Part shown: positions 23,390 to 35,865 of the stretch, piece after piece
How positions within the stretch are numbered: position 1 is the stretch's first letter
Layout of the letters: each line of letters begins with the position of its first letter
Origin: Cryptomeria japonica
Taxonomy: Eukaryota > Streptophyta > Pinopsida > Cupressales > Cupressaceae
Assembly: GCF_030272615.1 (NCBI RefSeq)
Contig: NC_081415.1
Location: 628,721,240 to 628,785,239, forward strand
Direction: 5' to 3'
Length of the DNA stretch: 64,000 bases
Made by a program: the position numbers and the translations under genes
The notes under the pieces: generated by a model
What the model saw: only the letters and a program-made list of their open reading frames with translations
The model's database searches: none
What the model was told of the DNA's origin: nothing

Positions 23390-26300
23390 ATGACTTCATC
23401 ATCTAAGAAAGTAGAGAGACTTATGATCACATTAGAACCTATAGAGGTTATGGAATCGGAATAAATAGTGTCTTATAATGCTTTGTCTCAAGTACTTGAT
23501 GGTGTTATCATAAAAGGTGATTTGTCTAGTTATATTGATTGTAAAATCAAAGATTTAGGATTATTGTCAATTTACTCTTAATTTAAATCACTGTGTGATA
23601 AGAGAGGAAACATCCAACCCAGATATATTAGGGTTTATGAGAAGTGTTTTCATAATGCAACTTATTTTCTTGAGGATTTTGAATAAGAACATGTAAGAAT
23701 CATTCTTAGTCAAGTTCATGGTGAGAATATGTATCTGAAAAGGTCACATACTATAACTAAGGAAGCTATCCATGTTGTGACTAGTTTTTGGTCAACTAGT
23801 GAAGTTCGCAAGCTAAGGCAAAGTTCTAAAGAGACTGTAATGACATTAACTCAGTCTACCTTTGATGGGCATGATTTTTTTGTTAATAACATTAAGGACC
23901 CAACAGTTAGATTGCCTACCATGGTTATAGGCTACAAGATATTCTATTCCAGTAGAATGAACAATGTGCCATCTGCAACAGTTCATACAACCTATAGAAT
24001 GATTGTTGAGAACATAGATTATGACCTATGTGAGGCCCTAAGCAGTCAATTGATGTTGAATCTACAATCAATTAAGAAGGACAGTAGTCAGAAGTTCAAA
24101 TTTGGTCATTTATTGATTGGTTTATTCTTTTACTTTTAGAATTTTTTACTGAGAATTAGCAACATTGAATGGTCAAAAGACCTACCGGTAACTGCCTAGA
24201 TCAAGAAAAACATTAAGGTTGTTAAGAACACTTTCTCAGCTACAATGAATAGGTACTTCAATTAATTTCAAAAGAAAATGAGTATGAGGGTAAGGCTAAC
24301 TGAAGACGTGGTGAAAGTTTTTGCTAAGGACATCATTTTCATAGTCACCACTGATTTTTGTCTTATGGAAGCTATTGAACCCAGGGAAGATGAAATGGAA
24401 GACATGGGCCATGAAATCAATTATGACATTGATTAGTTATGCTAATAACCTATTGGTATCTCCGGTGGACAAGAAGAAGAAAAGACTGGGTACCTTTGAG
24501 GAGCAAACCGTAGAAGCTAAAACTAGTAGTGCTCAGCCTAGTAGTGGTAAAGGAAAGAAGAAGAAGGCTAAGCAAGAACCTCCAATATCAACAAGAACAA
24601 GAGTGACACAGAGTGTCCAAGTTAAGAAGGAACTGGAACCAAAGCTATACATAAAGAAGTAGACTGCAACAAAGAAGAGAGGCCAACAACTGATTCTTCA
24701 AGAAGAATCTAATGATACCGACATTGAGGAGGAGCCAAAGAAAATAAAGGCAATTGGTAAGAAAGTCGAACCAATTGAAGACACCTCTTAGCAGGGTATT
24801 CCTATTAGTGCTTTATCTTACAAACCTATGATTGATTTTGAGAGAACTATGAAAACATTAGGGAGGAATAGGTTTGATAATGTTAAAGAATGTTTTGATT
24901 CTTTTAATGAAGATCAGAAGGAACAAATTGTTCAACAGGTAATCAGCTACTTATGTCAATACAATCAATTACCTCGGGATCTTAAAACTGATATTTCAAA
25001 TTCTTTATATTCTATTCTTTTGAATAAGTGGAAAGTGGTAGTCAAACAGGATCAAGAAATACTTGATAGTACTTTCATTTACTATTTTCCTAATTTGTCT
25101 AAAGATGAATTAGGAGCATTACTTGATAAATTCAAAGGACAATTTCATTTTAAGACAAGAAGATTGATGTTAATGGATAGAAAGGTGCAATCTATTGAAG
25201 TAGGAACTCATTAGATAGCCAGAAAAATCAAGGGATGCATAAGCATACAAAGTCTTGTAGTGATGATCAAATAGAGACTAAAGGTAAACCGAAGTTAGAT
25301 GGAGAAGAAATTATTTTACCAGATATTGATAAGCATAAGGGTGACACTACTTCTCAACTGGTGATCTTTTTTGATGACATACAAGATACCATTGATCTAT
25401 CTGGCAATATTATTGAACCATATAAGCAGCCACTAGTTATTACTATTTCATAGGTTAAAACAATGGATGTATCGGCAACTCAACCTAGCATGGATATTCC
25501 ACCCCCATCAGTAAAAGATCAACAAATGAAAACATGACTATCACTGGTTTCATAGGCTACTCAAGAGAAACCTACAACAAAAGTTAAAGGAAAGCCCTTT
25601 GAACATGAAAAGGAACAAGAGCAAGAGAAAACTGAGGAGAAGAAATTTGCTGAACTTGAAAAGGCATTAGTCAAGTAGCAAAATGATGATGATGATGACT
25701 CATTAGGCATCAAAGGGCATATAGATGTAGAGAATATGAGTGCATCAAAACTTATGGAGATTGCAACTATGATGCAATCCAGGGCTCATAAGAAGAGACT
25801 TAAGGAACAAAGGAAGGAAACAGAAACTATCCAAAATAATGTGGAGATTTTGTCCAGTCTTCTACTGGAGACTGCTATAGGGAATTTATCAACTGCTATT
25901 GGAAAGCTTGGTCAGTTGGTTGCTGATGCTTCTGACCAAATCAAGTCCCTTGAGGAAGCAACTCAGACTTTGTCTAAGAAAAATTACAGGAAGAAAAGAG
26001 GTAAACATATAATGAAAGATATTGATATAGGGAAGATTGCTTTATCCTTGAATAAAGATATTTTAAGAAAAACTATTGAAACAAGAGGCATAATTATAGC
26101 CTATGTTGGCATATGTGCAAAGCTTGATAACATGATGATATTGTATGTTGTCATTAATGTCAATATGTTGAAGTATGAACCGGTACTTTGAAGTAAGCAA
26201 ATTGGCAAGAGAACCGATATGATATTATGAACCAGTATATGTGAAAAAGTGAAGTGGTATGTTGGAATGAGAACCGGTATATGGGAAGCTTTGTATTAGG

Positions 26301-28006
26301 GTTTCATTTGACATGACTACTAGTTGGTAGTCTCAACTTTAGGGTTTCTGGTTGATGCATTCCAAGCCTGTGTGATTAGACCGATGACATCTTGTGATGA
26401 GTTAGTATTGTAATGAAGATCAGATAGTATTGTCATATTAGCCTTGTGCGCGTGAAGGATTTCCTTGAGGATCTTGCATGGAGATAGATCTTATCTACCT
26501 CAGGAATACGCGAAGTCTCTGTAAATGGTGGAGAATGCATGATGGGTTATCAACCTCCTGAAGTGGCAAAGAATGAACATTGGATAACATCTTGAGATCT
26601 GTTCAAGACTGTTGTATTCAATGTAGTAAGATTAATGGTTAGGATTGAACCAATTGAATTGTAAAACCTAAATGTTTTAGGGTTTAGGGTATATGCTACC
26701 GACCTATCTATTTCCTATAAGGTCAATGATGTTTTTCATTTTGAAGTTGTTGGAAAATGTTATGTGTGTATCCCAGTGAGTGATACTTAATTCTTTCCAG
26801 ACTGGAGAAGTGTGGTGATACCTGCAGAGTGTGATTACAGAAGAAAAGGAGCTAAAGCGGATCTGCCTTAGCATTGAGTGCTGTTATCTGATCAGTGTAT
26901 TACCTATTGACTTCTAATCATTTCAGCAGTTGGAAAATCCCTTAACCGAGTAGTTTTAATAGGATTTTGTGTAAATCCTTTAACAAGGTGACTCAATTCA
27001 ATGAGTTTTTCAAATCCTCTTGCGAGGTAACCTCTAATAGGGTTCTAACCTTTAACCGGGTATTTAACCATCCCTTAACCGGGTGATCCCTAGTAGGATC
27101 GGTTCCTAGCAGAAGCTATTGTAAAAGTCTTTAACCAGACTAGGCTCCTAACAGAGTAGACTTCAAAATAGTTCAAAGAATAACTTGTGGGTATTCATCC
27201 CCACTGTGGGTTTTCCCAGTTGGGTTTCCATGTGAAAAATCAGTGTGTCATGTGTGATGCTTTAATATTCTCTGTCAAGTGGTAAAGCATGTTGAACCAA
27301 TAGTCATTATATTTCTGATGATATATGACTTGTTTATGCATACGGGTGAAGTGGAAATGAGATATTAGATTGTGTAGAGATCTAAGTGTTTACCGGTTTA
27401 TGTCTTTCATACTCTCACTATGTTTTACCGGTAGTGCCCTGATTTGGACCTGTGTTATCGTTTACCTGTTAAGTATAGTCTTTGTAGTCAAACTGCTTTA
27501 GGGGAAATTTTTTGCCTGTACTGATTCAGCCCCCCCTCTTAGTACTGGTTTGGTACTAACTAATTCATCATTATTCATCAGCCTACACATCTAATGTTTC
27601 ATTTTTCTATAATGATTTGATTAAGAAGCAAACTGAAACAAAACTGGAACTGGAAAAGATATATAATGCCTACACACCTTTACAAGATTCAATCTTAGCT
27701 TTTGACAAGTCAGTTGATGATTCAGAAAATCAATTAGATATGTATGATTTTGAATAGGAAAAGAGACTCTGATCCCTAAAGGAGTTAAAGAACTTATTGA
27801 GACCTAAAGTGGACATCCTGCAACGAGCTTATAAGAATGCAGAAGTGGTTTTAGCTATTCCAGAGATGAGTATTTTTGATGTAATGGAATAATTTTCTGC
27901 ATAGGTCATGACCACCATAGAGATCACTTAAACCTTACTGGAAACATGGGAAAATGATTTTTATCAAATGAAGCTTACTTTTAGTAATATTTTCTTGAAA
28001 ATTTAA
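23390..28006 (+). pseudogene. A ORF2, unknown function, interrupted by solo LTR N
   Basis: ATG at 23390 (MTSSSKKVERLMITLEPIEV). The shared blocks are QVHGENMYLKRSHTITKEAI, KETVMTLTQSTFDG, FGHLLIGLFFYF and EPREDEMEDMGHE, in the same order as in B and K. A Lys-rich linker follows near 24460-24780, then helical segments (24828-25214, 25736-26103). Solo LTR N sits at 26104-27580 with a perfect TSD, and the tail (27586-28006) is heptad-rich (KKQTETKLELEKIYNAY). Many in-frame stops are present. It is about 1,000 codons without N. Same protein family as B and K ORF2; function unknown. Confidence 0.7.
26104..27580 (+). mobile_element. Solo LTR N (Copia I family, 1.5 kb)
   Basis: It starts TGTTGGCATATGTGC and ends ATTCATCATTATTCATCA. 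The 5-bp TSD GCCTA is perfect (26099-26103, 27581-27585). It matches the LTR of Copia I (442-1856) in opposite orientation. It contains the degenerate array of 'TTAACCGGGT' and 'CTAGTAGGATC' words (26935-27170) and GATTCAGCCCCCCCTCTTAGTA near the end. Confidence 0.92.
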
Positions 28007-28253
28007 GTGAACACTCCTTGATAAAGACTTTTACATTTTTGTATATGTAAACTTTTGATGAAATTTTTTCTATATATATATGTATTTTACTTTTCAATTT
28101 GGCATTGTTGTCAAAGGGGGAGTAGAAAAATGTATGTGTGTTGTTAAAATTTTGTGTGTATTGGTAAGGGGGAGTAGAAATATGTTTGTATAATTTTTGT
28201 AAGCACACTTAGTTATAAAGTTGTAAAATTTTCTAAGTGTTCCCATCAATGCC

Positions 28254-28264
28254 AAAGGGGGAGA
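28254..28264 (+). other. Polypurine tract of A
   Basis: AAAGGGGGAGA in the context ATCAATGCC-AAAGGGGGAGATTG, nearly identical to that of B. Positions 28007-28253 are 3' untranslated sequence with a second GGGGGAGTAG tract at about 28117-28126. Confidence 0.88.
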
Positions 28265-28265
28265 T

Positions 28266-28763
28266 TGTTGGATTGATGATGATTGTAATGAATGACTTCA
28301 TGTGTTGTCATTGATGGAACATGTACACACACACACATGATCACATTATCATTTTAATCTTAGACAAACTGGTATTACTTCTAAAGTTACTTATATTGCA
28401 ATCAGCATTGATGTTTAGTTTATGATGGTTTAGAGAGTGTCAAACCGGTATATGTTGACAGCCGGCATATACAGGAATGGCTTGATAACAACTTGGAGAT
28501 TCAACGGAGACCATCAAAGAAGAAAATGGAGGACAATTGATTTATGTATTAAACATGGTTAACTCTTAATCGGTATTGGTTTTCCAATCAGTATTCATTG
28601 ATTGTATGATGAGTTACCCCTAACCGATAGATTTGGTGGCAATTTGTGATGAGTTATGCTTGATTGTCCAAATAAACTGCACCTAGGAAATTGTGATATG
28701 ATTTCTAAGCCGACATAAAATCTAATGTCTATATATGACATTATGATGAACAATAGATGTGAT
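28266..28763 (+). repeat. 3' LTR of A, left piece
   Basis: It matches the 5' LTR from TGTTGG(A)TTGATGATGATTG to ACAATAGATGTGAT, where M interrupts. Confidence 0.88.
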
Positions 28764-30011
28764 TGTTGGCATTTTCATGAAGATTACATTAATGAAATGT
28801 TATGTTATCATTGATGTCAATTGTAACTGGTAATGATGTTGTTACAATGTTGTTTTGTAACCGGTAGGAAGATCTAGTGAAGGGAATTGTAACCGGTAGG
28901 TGAGTTTGTGGAGTGAACTGGTATTGCTAAGTATTGGAGAGTCAAACCGGTAAACCCTACCTATTGATTTGATAAACCCTAACCGATGAAGTTTGTTATA
29001 TTGGTTTATGATCTGATGATGAGCGGTAATGATTATGCCACATATGCATATTGTATGAGAAGAGTTTCAAAGTATTTTTGGCGCGTTGAGATAATGGTTT
29101 TTATCTTGGGAATGAGCCAATATATTGCATGTAATGCAAACTTCCTGATGAGTTACTAAGTTCGATGAAGCAGTGATCAAGGAGCAGTTGAGGCTATCTT
29201 GAATAATGTGGTTGCCAAACCGGATGATGTATCTGTAGTTTGTGTAAAGGCAGATAGGAGCATGAAAAGGATATAAACAAGCAAGTGTAGTGTTATTCAA
29301 ATAGATCAGAAAACTCCTGGTGTTTTCTAACATTACAATAGTTAAAACCCCCTAACCGGGTAAGCTCTAACAAGCTTAGTGTTATTCAAATCCTCTAACC
29401 AGGTGGTCCATTATCTTGGATTTCAAATCCTCTACCGAGGTTACTCCTTACAAGGTATTGCTTTTAATAGGGCATTTCAGTCAATCCCTTAATAGGGTGG
29501 TCCCTAACAGGATTTGTTCTTAACAGGACTTTTTGTAAAGCTTTAATAGGCTTGGCTCCTAGCAGGGCGAACTTCAAAAGAGTTCAGAATACTTGTGGGT
29601 ATTCATCCCCACCGTGGTTTTTCCCATTTTGGTTTCCACATCAAAAATATTGTGTCAAGTGGTGAATGTTTTTGTGGTTGTGTTTACTATGGTTGAATTG
29701 CTTAACTGCTTAATCCACTTTGATATGTTATGTTAACTGGCAGCAATCCGAAATGAAGTTTTACTTATGTCAGTAAAGTATTTGGATGTTTGTGAGTTAC
29801 AAGTTGTTTACTATTAATCTATTATAATAGTCAACCGATTTATCTTGATAGTGATATTGCATTTGTAGTTCAGTGGTTTGACTTGTCAGTTTAGATTTTT
29901 CTTTGAGAGGTTGATTTTGAGACTGGTGAAAGTTATTATCAGTTTTCTATCTACTGATTCACCCCCCCTCTTAGTAGTTGACCAGATCCTTATTCTTTCA
30001 TCATACCATCA
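28764..30011 (+). mobile_element. Solo LTR M inside the A 3' LTR (1.25 kb)
   Basis: It starts TGTTGGCATTTTCATG and ends TTTCATCATACCATCA, with GATTCACCCCCCCTCTTAGTAG near the 3' end. Flanks GTGAT and ATGAT agree at 4 of 5 bases. The A LTR resumes after it (GATAGAAGTGTTAAG). The array of TTAACCGGGT-type words lies at 29340-29580. No coding capacity. Confidence 0.85.
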
Positions 30012-30624
30012 ATGATATGATTTGATACAAGATAGAAGTGTTAAGTTGTTGAAGGCATTGTAGAATATGTTGGTGATGCAATTTTGTGTGAGCAGAAGAG
30101 GATCTATTCAAGCAAGTTGTGCTACTTCTAGATCACACCACTTGTTATTTTCTAATCACTACAACACTCAAATCCACTAATTGGGTAAGCTCTAACAAGC
30201 TTCATTTTACAAATCCTTTAACAAGGTGATCCATTATATTGGATTATGAAATTCTCTACTGAGGTTACTCCTAACAGGGTACTACCTTTAACAGGTTATA
30301 GCTCCTAATAGACCTTTGGGATCTTTAATAGGATTCACTCATAGGAGAGCACTTTTGTAGACCTTAACTGATTAGGTACCTATTACTACAGATAGTTAAC
30401 TTGTGAGTTCCATCTCACCACGGTTTTTCCCATTTGGGTTTTCCATGTATAAACACTTGTGTTATGGTGGATGTTTTACTTATTGTGGATGTTTTAATAT
30501 AATTTTGGATTGCATGCATAGTGTTTAGTAAACTTGTTAAGTATCTCTACCGGTCAATGTTTAAAGTAGTATTATTTTTGTTGTCACTGATTCACCCCCC
30601 TCTCAATGCTTTATAAGTCTATCA
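30012..30624 (+). repeat. 3' LTR of A, right piece
   Basis: It resumes as GATAGAAGTGTTAAGTTGTTGAAGG, matching 10490 onward of the 5' LTR, and ends TTATAAGTCTATCA. It carries the 'CTAACAGGGT' array and TTCACCCCCCTCTCA. Confidence 0.88.
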
Positions 30625-32270
30625 ATAAAAAGTTGAAGGTTGATGACATGGTGTCATCAAGGGTACCTACCAGTAAGTATGCTAACCGGTAAGAGAGAAA
30701 AGAGGCTAAGTGATTTGCTCCCACCTAATTAAGATAAGAATGCTATGGATAGGCATGTCTGGTAACTGGTTAAAGTGTCCCATTGATAGAGAAACAAAGT
30801 GCGTACATGATGGTTAACTGAAAAAGTGTGAGATACCAGCAGGGTTAGAAAGCTGACAGAAGAACCTGGTAATGAAGTTGGTCGATGATACCATCCATAC
30901 TGACATAGATGATCCAACAAAGGTGGATGTCGAGAAAGGGGCTACATGGAGGTGAAGTGGCATGCATGCACAGGTTGGCATGTTGAGTCGATGAAGTGTT
31001 AGGCGGCAAGGTAGCTGGTGATAAGTTGACATTTATGTCAACTTCATGATTCACGGGATGCACAGTAGAGGTTTACGGTTTGAGGTCAAATAGACAATAG
31101 AGATCCAGCATAGATTGTTTGATTAGATCGAGGCAGGTGAAGGGAACCGTGAAGCCATTTTTAGTGATCGACCAAGAAATCTACTAACAGGTTAAATGTA
31201 GACTGCTAAATGAGGAAGGTGTGTTTTGGAAGGCATGACAATGGTGGGATTGATTGATGAGTTACAATTCATCAATCTAGGTGATTAGATCTAATGAGAT
31301 CTGATTGGATTTGGTTTGCCTAAAGGTCGATGAGGAAACCCTAACCGCCTAAAATTTGAATTGTCTTTTGGCAGGAAAACCAGTCTATAAATATACAAGA
31401 TAAACTCAATGAAGGTTCTTGCTGCTAGATGAGAGGGTATTGTCGCTGAATGAGAGAGTATTATTGCTGAAGAAGTGAAATTAGTCAAGTGCTCACCAAG
31501 AAGAAGAAGAGACTGAGTGTGAGAGATATTAGGGTTGAAGATTTCAACTAGCAATAGTGAGGCAACCGGTAGTCAGCCATTGAGTCTGAAAAAGAAGTAA
31601 ACTGATGGTGATCATACCAGTAGAGAAGAGTTGTTGAACATTGCAAAGAAGGCAATCATAGAACCGGTACAGTGTGGTACTGGTGGACAGCAGCGATGTA
31701 GCAGAGAGAAGAGAGAATTGACAGAGTGTAGAACTAGCAGAGTGCATAAGCGGTAAAGAAGGAGAAAGGTTTAACCAACAAGGATGTAGTAGAGATGAAG
31801 GTGCAACAGTGAGGTGAGTAGAGAACCAATTGTGAATTGGTAAACAAAGAACCGGTAAAGGAATTTACAGAAGAGTTACAAAATCCATTTGTAACAAGAC
31901 TATTATTTTTGTAATTGAATATGTTCATTAAAGACCACTGAGTTGGAGCTCGGTGCATGGGTTGCAGCTCCTTGGGTTGGTGCCCTAAACATTGTAATCA
32001 AAGATTCTTTGTGAGGCTGGATTGGAGCAGTAGACTCCTGCAACATTTATCACAGAGGTTTTTTCCATCTTGGGTTTTCCTCGTATATGCTGGTGTTATG
32101 TGATGTCCCTTTCATGTGTGATTGCATTTGTGTTAGTCTCCCCTCTAACCAGTAAGTTAGCTTTTTGTTAGAACATAGAACCAATATATACACATAGGAT
32201 AAATAAAGGGAAAATTTTGGGAACCACTGATTCACCCCCCTCTCAGAGGCCCATTGTGTCTAACATATTA
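30625..32270 (+). repeat. D, right piece (non-coding)
   Basis: LTR-like sequence with many ACCGGTA-like words and the LTR 3' end GATTCACCCCCCTCTCAGAGG...TCTAACA. Chance minus-strand ORFs only. Confidence 0.55.
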
Positions 32271-33083
32271 CATCTATTTATACAAATCATCAACCTTGAC
32301 TACAAGGTCGGCTCAACCCTTAAGACCTATTTACAAAATTACATGACACAATACATAAATCAACTACTAGACCAATACAATGCCATGATGACATAGCATG
32401 GACCCAAATAAAATCCTCGAACATGAAACACCACCAGAAATCTTGACAAGATCATCTACAACATGCTACACCACCGAAAATGTTGCATAACATGAAGAAC
32501 ATCACTGGACCCATATGATCCTCAATAACGTGCACAATGATCAATGTGGACCAACAAAACAAATAAGACATGATTAGGAAACACCAACAAGCATGTTAGA
32601 ACCATCCACAATAGATGCACCAACACCACTTAATCAAATATTCATCGATCAACACGTTGATACTCAAAAACACTTCAACAACAACAACCTGGATTAGAAA
32701 GATAAATTGTGGAGTACCAAATCATGAACCATCTGAATTGAAGATACACATGAAAATCTCAAACTCTGAAATTTGCAACTCAAGATATAATCATTCTAGA
32801 GCACAACGGATCAAGTACCAAAATACTGCAACACTGAACATTGAAAAACTAGTCCTCATACTGGAATCCATAACTCAATCAAATAACCACTTAGCATTAT
32901 GAAACCAATACTGAATCAAGTATCTCTAGTTGATTCAACATATCTGTAGTATCTCTAGTTGATTCAACATATCCAATAGATAAACCAACTAGATCAACTC
33001 TCTGCAATAACTGAAACACCAAAACACAGGAATATGTTGACATCAATGACAATAACATATCCTAGTAGCAATAATATCCAACA
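32271..33083 (-). repeat. E 3' LTR, right piece
   Basis: It resumes where 9178 stopped (CTATTTATACAAATCATCAACCTTGACT against 44840 onward) and ends ATAATATCCAACA. A local 26-base duplication (TATCTCTAGTTGATTCAACA at about 32920 and 32950) is absent from the 5' LTR. The ORF at 32615-32902 is chance. Confidence 0.85.
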
Positions 33084-33095
33084 ATCTCCCCCTTT
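33084..33095 (-). other. Polypurine tract of E
   Basis: Plus-strand ATCTCCCCCTTT is reverse-complement AAAGGGGGAGAT, adjacent to the 3' LTR. Positions 33096-33428 are 3' untranslated sequence without a gene. Confidence 0.88.
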
Positions 33096-33428
33096 GGCAT
33101 TGATGGAAACATATGGATGTGAAAAACAATCAATGCAAAGAAAGAAATCAACACCAACAATCTCCCCTTAAGATCATGAACACAAAGCTTTCAAGATAAA
33201 GTTGTTTTTCACATGCTTCTCTCCCCCTTTGATAGCAATGCCAAAGACACATACAAATCATTATTCTCCCCCCCATTACCAGATAATCTCTCCCCCTTAT
33301 AACAAACTCACAAATTTGAACATCAAAACCATTCATTGACTACTCCCCCGAAGTAGCAACACCCACTTATCAATCCGGATAAGAAGATAAGACTATGACG
33401 TCCACCGGATTGATGCATCTCAATGCAT

Positions 33429-35039
33429 CTAGTTCTCATTAGGAGGGGTAGAGACCCCTAACTTATCTCTCAGATATACAAATGTATCCATAGGAAAAGG
33501 CTTCATAAAGATATATGTAATTTGATCCTTTATAGATACATACTCCAGTTTGACTTCTTCCTTATTGATTTTCTCCCTCAAGAAATGATACTTGATTGAT
33601 ATATGCCTTGTTTTAGAATGCAGTATCAGATTCTTGGAAATATTAATAGAACTTTAATTATCATAATATATAACAATAGGCATCCTAAATAACTCTAATA
33701 TCCTTCAACGTCTGCTTCATCCAAACTACTTGAGTACAGTTGCTAGTAGCAACAATGTATTCAACTTTTGTAGTAGATGGAGAAATAGCATCTTGCTTCT
33801 TACTTGCCCAAGAAACCCACTTCTTTCCCAAAAAGAATGCTCCATTGGTAGCACTTCTGGTCATCAATATCACCTGCCCAATCAACATCAGTATAAGCAC
33901 ATAACATGAAATCATCATTCTTCAGATACCAAAAACCATAGTTAATTGTACCCTTCAAGTATCTGAAAATCCTCTTCATAGCAGGAACATGACTTCCATT
34001 AGGATCAACTTGAAATCTTGCATAAAGACAAACAACATGCATAATATCTAGTCATCTGCGTCAAGTATAGCAGTCCACCAACCATATATCTATACAAGGT
34101 CTAATTGGCTTTTGGAGATTCATCATGTTTAGACAACTTGTATCCAGTCGCCATAGGAGTTCCAACATGTTTGGAGTCATCTAACCCAAACTTCTTCAAC
34201 AATTCCTTCACATTCTTAGACCAAGAAATGAAAATGCCTTTATCACTCTATGTAATTTGCAATCCTAAGAAGAATTTTATCTCACCTATCATAAACATAT
34301 CAAACTCGTTTTGCATATCATCAACAAATTTCTTGCTCAAATCATCATCTCCTCCAAAAATAAAGTCATCAACAAAAACTTTAACAATCAAAATGTTATC
34401 ATTATCAACCTTAAAGTATAAGTTACTATCAATAGTACCTTTACAAAATCCCAGCTTCATCAAATACTTGTCCAATCAGGCATACCAAGCTCTAGGGGCT
34501 TGTTTAATTCCATATAGTGCTTTCTTCAATCTTCATACCACATCTCCTTCATCTGATAATGAAAATCCATCTGGTTTCTCAATGTAGACTTCCTCTTCTA
34601 AATCACCATTCAAAAAGGCTGACTTCACATCCATCTGATATACCCTGAAATTCTTATATGAAGCATATGCAAGAAGTAATGTAACAACTTCAATTCTAGC
34701 TATCGGAGAAAAAGTCTCCTCATAATCAATTTCTTCCATTTGTGAAGATCCATTACATACCAATCTTGCTTTGTTTCTAACCACTTCACCAGCTTCATTC
34801 AATTTATTTTGGAACACCCAATTTGTACCAATCAAATTCTTGTCTTTAGGTCTTAGTACAAGTTCCCATGTATTGTTCTTCTCAATCCGATTCAACTTTT
34901 CTTCCATATCTTTTATCCAATTCTCATATTTATAAGCTTCACCAACATCTTTAGGTTCAATCTTGAAAATCAAACATATCTCTTCAACAACAATCCTTCT
35001 CCTAGTCATCGCACCTTTATTTTTATCACCAATAATCTA
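33429..35039 (-). pseudogene. Copia E reverse transcriptase and RNase H
   Basis: Reading leftwards from 35039: [60 protein letters not shown] (RT fingers and palm), then after a frame change VFVDDFIFGG (the Copia YVDD site as FVDD) and the RNase H part with DVDWAGD, FFLGKKWVSWASKKQ and STTKVEYIVATSNC. It ends at a stop at 33429 after LGVSTPPNEN. Several stops and frame changes make it non-functional. Collinear homologues in G and H confirm the reading. RT and RNase H convert element RNA to DNA inside the particle. Confidence 0.85.
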
Positions 35040-35865
35040 ATTTTATGAATGATTTAATCTCACATACCTTAGAGTCTTCTGATTATTTTGATTCTTGGGT
35101 TCTTGAACTTCTTCATCGATAGCAACAATATCTAGATTAACTATCTCTACCAGATCATTCTGCTTTAGGATCTCAGTATGCACTTTCTTTGAAATAACAT
35201 CCTGATCATCAAACTCATATCCGCATGCTCTGATCTTCTTTCTATGACATTCATCAAGCTTCACACTTTCACTTTCCACTATCTTCCTCAACCTCTTATT
35301 GTAACACTGGTAGGCCTTGCTCTTAGTAGAATAACTCAAGAGGATTCCTTCATCACATCTTGCATCAAACTTTCCTATATCCTCATCTATTTTGATATAA
35401 CATTTGCTTCCAAAATTTTTGAAATATCTAACTGTAGGAACATGACCAAACCATATCTCATAAGGAGTCTTACCTGAATCACCTTTTATATGTACTCAGT
35501 TGAATATGTATACAATAGTGCTAACAACTTCTCTCCAAAAGGTTTATGGAACATTCCCTTTAATAAACATAGTCCTAGCAACATACAAAATAGTTCTATT
35601 CTTCCTTTCAACAACTCCATTCTACTAAGGGGTTCTAGGAATAGATAACTATCTTCTAATTCCATTCCTTTCATAAAATGAATCAAACTCACCAATGTGA
35701 ATTCTCCTCCTTTGTTAGATCTCTGGCATTTTAGCTTCAATCTTGTCTCTGTGTCCACCTTAGCTTTGAATATCTTGAATTTCTCTAGTGCTTTCAATTT
35801 CTCCCTTATAAAGGTAATCCACATTATTCTAGAGTATTCATCAATCAACAACATGAAATACCTAT
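35040..35865 (-). pseudogene. Copia E integrase core and linker
   Basis: The minus strand has LLIDEYSRIMWITFIREKLK followed by KALEKFKIFKAKVD, typical of the Copia integrase catalytic core. The second catalytic region reads CQRSNKGGEF where LRSDRGGEF is usual, so the catalytic Asp is replaced by Asn. The C-terminal linker SYSTKSKAYQCYNKRLRKIV matches H. Solo LTR O interrupts upstream at 35866. Frame changes occur at about 35480 and 35340. Confidence 0.78.

Larger units (their letters stand above)
9988..30624 (+). mobile_element. Non-autonomous LTR element A, with four nested insertions
   Basis: Plus-strand element: 5' LTR (9988-11074), PBS (11077-11088), ORF1 (coiled coil and CCHC), ORF2 (unknown function), polypurine tract (28254-28264), 3' LTR (28266-30624 with M inside). 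It is interrupted by L1, B, N and M; without them it is roughly 7.5 kb. No pol domain is seen in any of its pieces. The architecture equals B and K, but the sequence is more diverged. TSD is not clear (AAAAC on the left, AAAAG or AAAAA on the right). Confidence 0.82.
9179..32270 (+). mobile_element. Probable solo LTR D, split by element A
   Basis: Two non-coding pieces (9179-9987 and 30625-32270, about 2.45 kb together) lie between the halves of the E 3' LTR. The right piece ends ACTGATTCACCCCCCTCTCAGAGG...TCTAACA, the standard LTR 3' end in this window, and has the usual 'AAGACCACTGAGTTGGAGC' type stretch upstream. There is no primer site, polypurine tract or ORF, so I read it as a solo LTR in plus orientation. 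The left end (TGTGTTTTCATTG) and the TSD are not certain within about 5 bases. Confidence 0.6.
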
